Shown one piece after another: positions 57,070 to 64,000 of a stretch of 64,000 nucleotides of DNA (positions are counted from its first letter, which is position 1; every line of letters starts with the position of its first letter). The stretch is taken from NCBI RefSeq assembly GCF_035222485.1, contig NC_085925.1, forward strand, positions 3,038,001 through 3,102,000, given 5' to 3'. This stretch comes from Podospora pseudoanserina. Its lineage: Eukaryota; Ascomycota; Sordariomycetes; Sordariales; Podosporaceae. A program made the translations under genes and the position numbers. Below the pieces are notes generated by a model, which had not been told where the DNA came from, made no database searches, and saw only the letters and a list, made by a program, of their open reading frames with translations.

Positions 57070-60000
57070 ATATAATTTTAAAGTAATTATAATATAAAAA
57101 TTATAATCTAGATATCGATTAAAGGGATAGTAATTACCTACGATTAAAAGAGCTTTAGAAGTATTTAATTAACGATAGAAAATTAAAAGTATATATAAAG
57201 TAAAGTATAGGATAAATATCCTTTACGGTACTACCGTAAGAAATATAAAAAGTAATAGTATACTTTATCGATATAAACGGTAAGATCGAAAAAATAAAGT
57301 TAATAATATTGATAAAAATATCGGAGGTTAATACATACGTTTATTATAAGAATATAAAGAAGGGTAAGAAAAAAGCGGTACCGGTAGAATATCGAGGATA
57401 CTTAGCTTTTATAGTTAAATACTTAAAAGAGCTTCTAAAGCGAGGACCGTAAAACTATAAAATTAAATTAAAAAAAAAAAACTAAACTATAATTATTTAA
57501 AATTTACTATATTAACGATAAGTAAAGTAAGAAGTTACGGAAATATTTAAATAAAAATTTAAAGAAAAGATATATTAGGGAGTCTATATCGCTAATAAAA
57601 TACCCTATATTCTTTATACCGAAAAAGGACGGTAATTTATAACTATATATAAACTATTATTAATTAAATAATAAAACGGTAAAAAATAATTATTTACTAT
57701 TATTAATATTTAGGTTACGAAATTAATTAATAAGGGCATAATACTTTATACGCTTAAATATACCTATCGGGTACGCCTATATTAGAATTAAGGAAAGAAA
57801 CGAATAGAAAATAGTGTTTCGTATACCCTATAATTATTTTAAATATCTCGTAATACTATTTAAGTTAATTAATATATCCGTAACGTTTTAATCTCTTATT
57901 AACTATATAATACGGAAGTACCTCGATAAAATAATAATATATTATTTCGATAACGTTCTTATTTATTTATATACTTTAAAGAAGTATAAATAGTATATAT
58001 AAGAAATAGTCGACGCGTTATACGGAGCCGGACTTTTATTTAATAAAAAAAAAGCGAATTCTATATATAAAAAATAATATATTTAGGATATTTAATATCG
58101 TTAAGTAAGGTTCGTATAGAATTAAAAAAAATTACGGTAGTTAAAGATTAGCTTACGCTATAATTATAAATATATATTAGGAAATTTTTAAGGTTTATAA
58201 ATTTTTATTAAATATTTATTCGGAGTTATATAAGTATTACGAAGTTACTTAATTATTTAATTAAAAAAGATATAGAGTTCCGGTAAAAGTAAAAAGAGAA
58301 GTAGGCCTTTTAGGAATTAAAAAAGGCTATTTTAAAAGACTCTTTATTTAAATTACTAAACCCTAATCGATTATTCGAGGTTAAAGTAAATATATTAAAC
58401 TATACGATTAGCGGATAATTAGAGTAGCGAGAAGATAACGGTAAGCTATACCCGATAACTTTTTTTTCGAAGAAGCTTAAAGGAGTATATTAAAACTATT
58501 TAATTTATAATAAAGAACTATTTATTATTATTAAAGCGTTCGAGGAATAAAGATTATATTTTAACGGTATTAAATATAAAATATAGGTCTATACGGATTA
58601 TAAGAATCTATAATACTTTATTACTATAAAGGTCCTTAACGTACGGTAAATATAATAATTAGAATTCCTTTCGGAATTTAATTTCTAAATTAATTATAAA
58701 AAAGGATCGGAGAACGCTAAAGTAAATATATTTAGCCGGTAAATTAATTACCTTAAAGATATATTTAAGGAGTTACTATTATTATTTAAGGAGATATTAA
58801 ATAGTATTTTTAAATATCTATTATAACCGTAAATAAAGTATTATATAATATATTATAAAAAAGTTATTTTTCATAAATATTAAAGAAAGTTAAGTAACGA
58901 TATTATAAAGTAATATTAATAGGAAAAACTAGAGATATAAGGTATTTAGAAAAATAGTTAAAGAAGACTATAGTATAAAAATAAAGTATATATAAGGTTA
59001 AGTAATAAAACGATATTAATAATAAAAATTTATATATTAAAGCTCGGAGGATATATAAGTATCGGTAAAACTATAGAAAAGATTAAGTAATATTTTAATT
59101 AATTAAAGATTAAAAACAATATTAAGGAAGCTATTTAATTATATTATATATATTAAAAAACGAGGGTTATAAGGTATAAGCTTTATAGATTTCTAAAGTT
59201 ATTACCGGTAATAAAATAGTTATAAAGCTTAATTATAATAAACTTTATTATTAAATTATTAAAGATTAAAAATATAGTAATTAACGTTAAATATAATAAT
59301 ATATTAACGGTAGTTAATAAGCTTACTAAATAAATATATTTTTTACTTTCTAAAGAGATTTAATCGGTAAAATAATTAACGGATATAGTACTATAGTATA
59401 TTATATTAATATATATATAGCTAAAAAAGTTTATTATAAACCGCGATATTAAGTTTATATTAAAGTTTTAGAGAGCGTTAATAACGAGGCTAAAGGTAAT
59501 AAATAAAGTATTTTCGGTTTATTACTTTTAAATAAACGGTTAAACGGAATAGCTTAATTAAATTGTAAAATAATATTTACGGAATTATATTAATTTCAAG
59601 TAAAATAATTAAGTTAAACTATTACTTATAGTATAATTAATATATAATATATTATTAATTAAAACGACTAAAGCTATACTGTTTTTCGCGAACTTCGACT
59701 ATAAAGTAAACCTACGGTAAAGACCTACGGTTAAAGTATTTAATGCTAGAGTTAAAATAAATAAAATATATATATTTTATAGTAAATTTAAATAAAAATT
59801 AAAGTTTATAAGGGAAAGGATATAGAAATATTATGATATTAAAAGGCTCGAAGGACTTCGCTTTAAAGAAAGACATATAATATTCCTTTTTATACGTAAT
59901 TTATATATTAAAAGACCTAATAAAAAGCTAGATTATAAGAAAGTAAAACTATTTAAAGTTAAAAAGAAAGTATCGGAGACGGTATTCGAATTAAAGCTAC

Positions 60001-60978
60001 CTAGTATAATAGGTTTACGATTATATACTTTTTATATTTTATTTCTAAAACCCGTATTATATATAAATAAGGTTAATATATAAGTAATAGCGGAGGATAA
60101 AGAAAAAAAGTATAATATAGAAAGGATATTAGATTTACGGTTTAATAAAGGTTAATTAAAGTATTTAATTAATTAATTAGGATATTTAATTATAAATAAT
60201 TCGTAGGAACTATCGGTATATTTTAATTATCTAAATAAATAAAAAAAATTCTATTAACGATATCCGGACCGACTAAAATTTAAAATATATTTAGAAAAGC
60301 CTTATTAGGTTTTTCTAAATATAGAACTTTAATAAAAATCGAACTTACGCCTTCGACGTAATAGCCGACATACTATATACTATATTATAAGATTAGAAAA
60401 TATAAAGAAAGTAAAATATAAATAATATTATATATTTTAATTACTTTAGGATATAAAAAGTACGCTATTAACGGTATTTAACGTAATTAAAAAGGAGGGA
60501 CCGGTAATATTAAGGTTTAAAAAAAGGTCCGGAGGTTAATTAAGGCCTAGAGAGGAATCTAAAAAAAAAAGTCGGAAAGAAAAATAATAATAAAAAAAAG
60601 GATAATAAAGGTATCCGTTACCGGCGGGCTATATAAGGTAGTAAACTACGTAGAAAACTCCCCTTTTTCCTCCTCGAGGAATCGAGATTTACGGTAAAAA
60701 GTAGCGAGGGCTCGAACCTTAAAGGCGCGCGACTATATTTCGAAGCGAAGAAGCTTACTTAAAGTAATTTATTTTTTAGTATTTAGACGCTCTTTCTCTT
60801 TAATAAAAAGGCAGATTATATGATTAATAAAAAAAAGTAAAATAGTTTAAATAAAGATTTACGGTTTATACTATAAATATCGTAATAAAAGTAATTCGAC
60901 TTAATATATAGGAGGTACCGGTTATATCGAGAGAAAGCTATATATTAAAGGCTAATCTTTTTATAATAAATATATTTA

Positions 60979-61020
60979 ACGTATATTATAAGCGAGTGAC
61001 CCATATAAGCGAGTGACCCA
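60979..61020. repeat. Left terminal inverted repeat of pogo copy 2
   Basis: 42-base sequence with two copies of ATAAGCGAGTGACCCA in tandem. It is the exact reverse complement of 62799-62840. Confidence 0.9.
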
Positions 61021-62798
61021 CCTCCCACCACACCCTGACAAACTATCCTCAATTGCACCACATCAATATAAGGAATTAACTATAATTATATTAGAAATAG
61101 CTAAATCAGATGCTTCTGCAGCCTCTTGGCAAGTGCGCGCATTATAGCCAGGCTTACCGCATACATTACAGCACCGAACCTTCGTACGAGCCCCCCCTGC
61201 ATTACTATTATCCGGCTACGTTTCTTGCATTCCCTCCCCATCCACGGCCTTCTAATCTAGTAGATCCTGTACCTCTTATATAGTAAGTGACCCTCTAAGC
61301 CTTATACGTGTTTTTTTAGCTCTCCGGCGCTTACTTAGTACCTTATTAGCCTTACGGAGCGAAGAGACCTCTGCACGAAGGAGAGCTACCTAGTGCATTA
61401 TAGCCGTTATACCTTTAGTAAGCTGGTCTACCGTAGCTAGTATTAAAGTTGGGGAGCTATTTTGATAGTTAGTAATACGAGTTTTAATAAGCGTTAATTG
61501 TGAATTAGCTTCTCGAGGGTTATATAGTATCTAGGAGACCCAAGGTTATATAATACCGGACCGTAAGTTTAGAGGTATTAGTATATAAAGCTTTATATCT
61601 AGCTTAGAAAGTACCTTCTCTAGATTATACGGTATAAGGCCAGCACCCGCAAAGCCACCCTATATATTCTTCTCTATTATAGAGGCGAAGAAGGCCTCGC
61701 GGAAGGTATAGAGAAACTCGAGCTTACTTATATAGTTAATATATATACGTATTAAGTCCTTAATCTAGCGACCGTACGCCTGTTTTAGCGGCCTAAAGCA
61801 GCTAATATCGAGTGGCTGGAGGAGGTGGGAGGAATATAAAGGTATATAGAGCGTAATAATATTATTTTGCTGGTAGTGGCGCTCGAATTCGGTCGAGTGG
61901 TAGCTTTCGTAGCTATCGAGGATTAGTAACCGGTATTTACCCTTTATACGGGACGTTATATAATAGTCGAAGTGCTTAATCTAATCTAGGCCTACCGGAT
62001 TAGTAGTCCAGCTATTATCGGTGGTTACGATACGCTAAGTAAACGGTAGATTATACTCGGTATACTAGTTAGCGAAGTAGTATTGCGCGGTTAAGATAAT
62101 AAAGGGAGGAATAGCCCGGCCGAGAATATTAACTCCCTAGATTACCGTTACCTATTCGCGATTATTAGGCTAGGCTAATTTTACTTTACTAAGGCCGTCC
62201 GAGGTTATAATTACCATGCCCGCGAAAATAATGCCCATTATAAACCTAGTCTCGTCGAAGTTATAAATATCGTTATCTATAATACCGTATTTAGCTTTAG
62301 TATTCCGTATAAGCGTAAACTACTCGGTAATAACCTTTAGATCCTCGCACTTAGCCCTCTAGTAGTCGTATCTATACGTAAAACGCGTACGGAGCTATAG
62401 CTAGCGTTTAACGAAGTTATGTACCTAAAGCTTACCAATAGGGTACGCGTCGCGTACGCGTAGCAGTTAGTTAGCTATATCTTCCACACTACGTAATCTT
62501 AATGGAAAAGCTCGCGTATATAGCTCAATAACGTATTAAACAATAGTATCCTCTTTAGATTAAGTAAGCTTTTTCGATTTAGACGTAATATCGCGTCGTG
62601 CAGGCCGGCCAGCGCGCCGACGCCCTAAAGTCTTACGATCGACTCCATAGATCTTAGCTGCGGCTCGTTCGCTTAGATTCTTATCGTTTTAAAGCGCTTG
62701 GAGGGCTAAGATTATGTGGGCTTCATTTGAATTAGAAGGCATCTTGGATGGTTGAGGAAATTGTTATTGAGTGCGAAGGTGTCATGTCACGAAGGAAG

Positions 62799-62840
62799 TG
62801 GGTCACTCGCTTATATGGGTCACTCGCTTATAATATACGT
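62799..62840. repeat. Right terminal inverted repeat of pogo copy 2
   Basis: Exact reverse complement of 60979-61020, again containing the doubled 17-base unit. Confidence 0.9.
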
Positions 62841-63149
62841 TAAGTATAATAAGACCGAACTTTTTAAGAAAAAACAGATCGGTTTCTTTATATAGTTAAA
62901 TATAATAGTAATAATAAGAGAAGGAAATTTATTAGGAAAATACGGAAAAGAAAGTAAGAAATAAAAATTATTTTAAAAATAAAGTTACCGGGGTATCGAC
63001 TTAGGAGGAAAGGCATTATATTATAGTTAACCTAACGGTAAACCGCGTAGTATATAAAGCGTAGGACGTCCCTAACTAATTATTAAAGAAGTTAGGAGAT
63101 AGCTAATTAGGGCTGGCTAGAAAATACTACAATACTAAAACCCATAAAT

Positions 63150-63253
63150 ACTCTATAGGATATAAAATACTCGGGGTAATTAAAGGTATAGCACGACGAG
63201 CACTCTATAGGATATAATATATTAAAAGTAATCGAAGGTATAGTACGACGAAT
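63150..63253. repeat. Two tandem 52-bp units in retrotransposon terminal region
   Basis: Units at 63150-63201 and 63202-63253, each starting ACTCTATAGGATATAA and ending near ACGACGA. The mirrored region in the inverted copy (about 54260-54390) shows the same pair, so the duplication predates the two copies. Confidence 0.7.
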
Positions 63254-63436
63254 ACTTTAAAATCTTAAGGTCTATATATACAGAGGAACTAATTAATATA
63301 AATAAATAGTTCTATAGTATATAATATAAATTATAATCGTTAATACTTAAACTATTATAATAAAGATAAGCTATTATTATATATTATTTAGAAGTGCCTT
63401 TAACTAGTATCCCTTTCAGAGGTTCTAGAAAGGGGT

Positions 63437-64000
63437 TCGTTATACCTTATACTATACGATTCAGAGAAGGTACTTTCTAAGCTAGATATAAAGCTTTATA
63501 CGCTAATATCCCTATCTTTTAGGCCGGGCACAGCACTCCCTTAGGTCTCACAGACGCTATATAACCCTCGAGAAACTAACTTATAATTAACGCTTATTAA
63601 AACTTATATTACTAACTATTAAAATAGCTCTCCGACTTTAATGCTGGCTATAGCAAACTAGTTTACTAAGGGTACTACGGCTATAATACACTAAGTGGCT
63701 TTCCTTCGTACAGAGGTCTCTTCGCTCTATAAAGCCAATAAGGTACTAAGTAAGTGCCGGAAAGCTAAAAAAACACGTGTAAGGCTTAGAGGGTCACTTA
63801 CTATATAAAAGGCACAGGATTTACTAAATTAGAAGGCCGTAGATAGGGAGGGAGTGTAAGAAACGTAGCCGGATAATAGTAATATAGGGGAGGCTTGTAC
63901 GAAGGTTTAGTGCTATAGTATATACGGTAAGCCTAGCTATAATGCGCGCATTTGCCAGGAAGCTGCAGAAGCATCTAATTCAGCTATTTCTAATATAATT
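63437..64000 (+). mobile_element. Pogo/Fot1-like DNA transposon, 3' part (copy 1, runs off window)
   Basis: Matches the reverse complement of copy 2 from about 61600 down to 61080: the segment GAGAAGGTACTTTCTAAGCTAG, the later transposase C-terminus with TGCGCGCATTTGCCAGGAAGC, and the zinc-knuckle end. It probably belongs with the 5' part at 53196-54056. Compared with copy 2, the middle (roughly 450 bp) is missing at the junction. The terminal inverted repeat must lie just beyond base 64000. Confidence 0.72.

Larger units (their letters stand above)
60979..62840 (-). mobile_element. Pogo/Fot1-like DNA transposon, full length, mutated (copy 2)
   Basis: 1,862 bp bounded by perfect 42-bp inverted repeats (60979-61020 and 62799-62840). 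Each repeat contains two tandem copies of a 17-base unit built on ATAAGCGAGTGACCCAT. The flanking TTA/TA(A) bases fit pogo insertion at TA. Transposase reads on the minus strand from ATG 62742: an HTH (LSERAAAKIYGVDRKTLGRRRAGRPARRD), a DDE core in the middle, and a C-terminal zinc knuckle CCNVCGKPGYNARTC near 61.15 kb. In-frame stops interrupt it, for example about 13 codons after the start and again after KSKKLT, mostly TAA in place of likely CAA/CAG, as RIP would give. It lies inside the retrotransposon at 57070-63436, so it inserted later, and it is less AT-rich than its host. Confidence 0.85.
54057..63436. repeat. Large inverted repeat formed by two retrotransposon fragments
   Basis: Arms 54057-56404 and about 59297-63436 are reverse complements of each other over roughly 2.3 kb each, after subtracting the 1,862-bp pogo insertion at 60979-62840 in the right arm. 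Matching landmarks include the outer ends (ATAACGAACC... against ...GGTTCGTTAT) and inner ends (TACCGTTAATATAT against ATATTAACGGTA). The arms differ by point changes, so the duplication is not recent. Transcripts across it could form a hairpin. Confidence 0.75.
57070..63436 (+). mobile_element. Fossil Ty3/gypsy LTR retrotransposon, 5' truncated
   Basis: Fossil pol region on the plus strand. Parts in order are protease/reverse-transcriptase sequence from about 57.4 kb (an FxPKKDG-like start near 57.6 kb and a Y-x-D-D region near 57.95 kb), RNase H and integrase to about 60 kb, and the 3' untranslated and terminal repeat region ending at about 63436. Gag and the 5' LTR are absent. A complete pogo element is inserted at 60979-62840. 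The whole is broken by many changes, AT-rich and consistent with old RIP. Together with the inverted copy at 54057 it forms a large palindrome. Confidence 0.72.

Noticed and set aside
53000-64000. Centromere or telomere DNA, because of the extreme AT content.
   Set aside because: Recognisable transposase and pol traces with nested structure explain it; no telomere repeat is seen.
1-64000. CRISPR arrays, bacterial operons or riboswitches.
   Set aside because: The window is eukaryotic with spliced genes; no spaced direct-repeat array or such element was seen.

Overview
The window reads as nuclear DNA of a filamentous ascomycete (Pezizomycotina), most likely a sordariomycete near the Sordariales. 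The reasons are many short introns (about 49-126 nt) with GTAAGT-type donors and CTAAC/CTGAC-like branch sites, a STAND/NLR protein, an AA9 lytic polysaccharide monooxygenase, EgtD-like and CmcJ/NvfI-like enzymes, and an AT-rich transposon island with the look of repeat-induced point mutation (RIP). Gene models were built by hand from splice signals and reading-frame continuity, so exon borders are inferences, strongest where protein motifs continue across the junction.

Layout. (1) 0.2-3 kb: a small membrane protein (DUF7704-like) and an MFS drug-transporter-like protein. (2) 3.9-9.5 kb: a doubtful ORF with a SUMO-interaction-like motif, a four-exon NLR with NB-ARC-type ATPase and TPR-like tail (minus strand), and a small cysteine-rich protein. 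(3) 9.7-15.5 kb: a CmcJ/NvfI/AsaB-family oxygenase, a large eight-exon amidase with an N-terminal hydrophobic segment, and an AA9 LPMO. (4) 16.4-29.6 kb: the metabolic core, namely an extradiol (VOC) ring-cleavage dioxygenase, a TfdB-like FAD phenol hydroxylase, a cytochrome P450, an FAH-superfamily hydrolase/hydratase, a Zn2Cys6 regulator, and a second phenol-hydroxylase-type FAD monooxygenase. Together they look like a fungal meta-cleavage route for an aromatic compound. (5) 30.8-45.1 kb: an EgtD/EasF-like methyltransferase, a DHA2-type MFS exporter, a COMT-like O-methyltransferase, a laccase-like multicopper oxidase, a TauD-like dioxygenase and an UNC93-like transporter, which could extend the same accessory cluster. 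(6) 45.3-51.2 kb: housekeeping-like genes (intron-containing tRNA-Arg, Mpv17/Sym1-like protein, mitochondrial dihydroorotate dehydrogenase) and a strongly divergent G-alpha-like protein.

(7) 51.3-64 kb: a decayed SNF2/Rad5-type helicase gene borders an AT-rich nested transposon island. A pogo/Fot1-like DNA transposon (53.2 kb to beyond the window end) is split by two inverted, incomplete, fossil Ty3/gypsy retrotransposon copies. One of these contains a complete-length second pogo element with perfect 42-bp inverted repeats. At the centre of the inverted pair sits a 0.66-kb GC-normal insert with a 3 x 32-bp tandem repeat, which looks younger than the AT-rich decay around it.

The most notable unit is region (4) with its flanks: two phenol hydroxylases, a ring-cleaving dioxygenase, an FAH-type enzyme, a P450 and a pathway-type regulator, with transporters, an O-methyltransferase and a laccase nearby. 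It suggests uptake or export, hydroxylation, methylation and ring opening of a plant or lignin-derived phenolic, or detoxification of one. The substrate cannot be read from the sequence.
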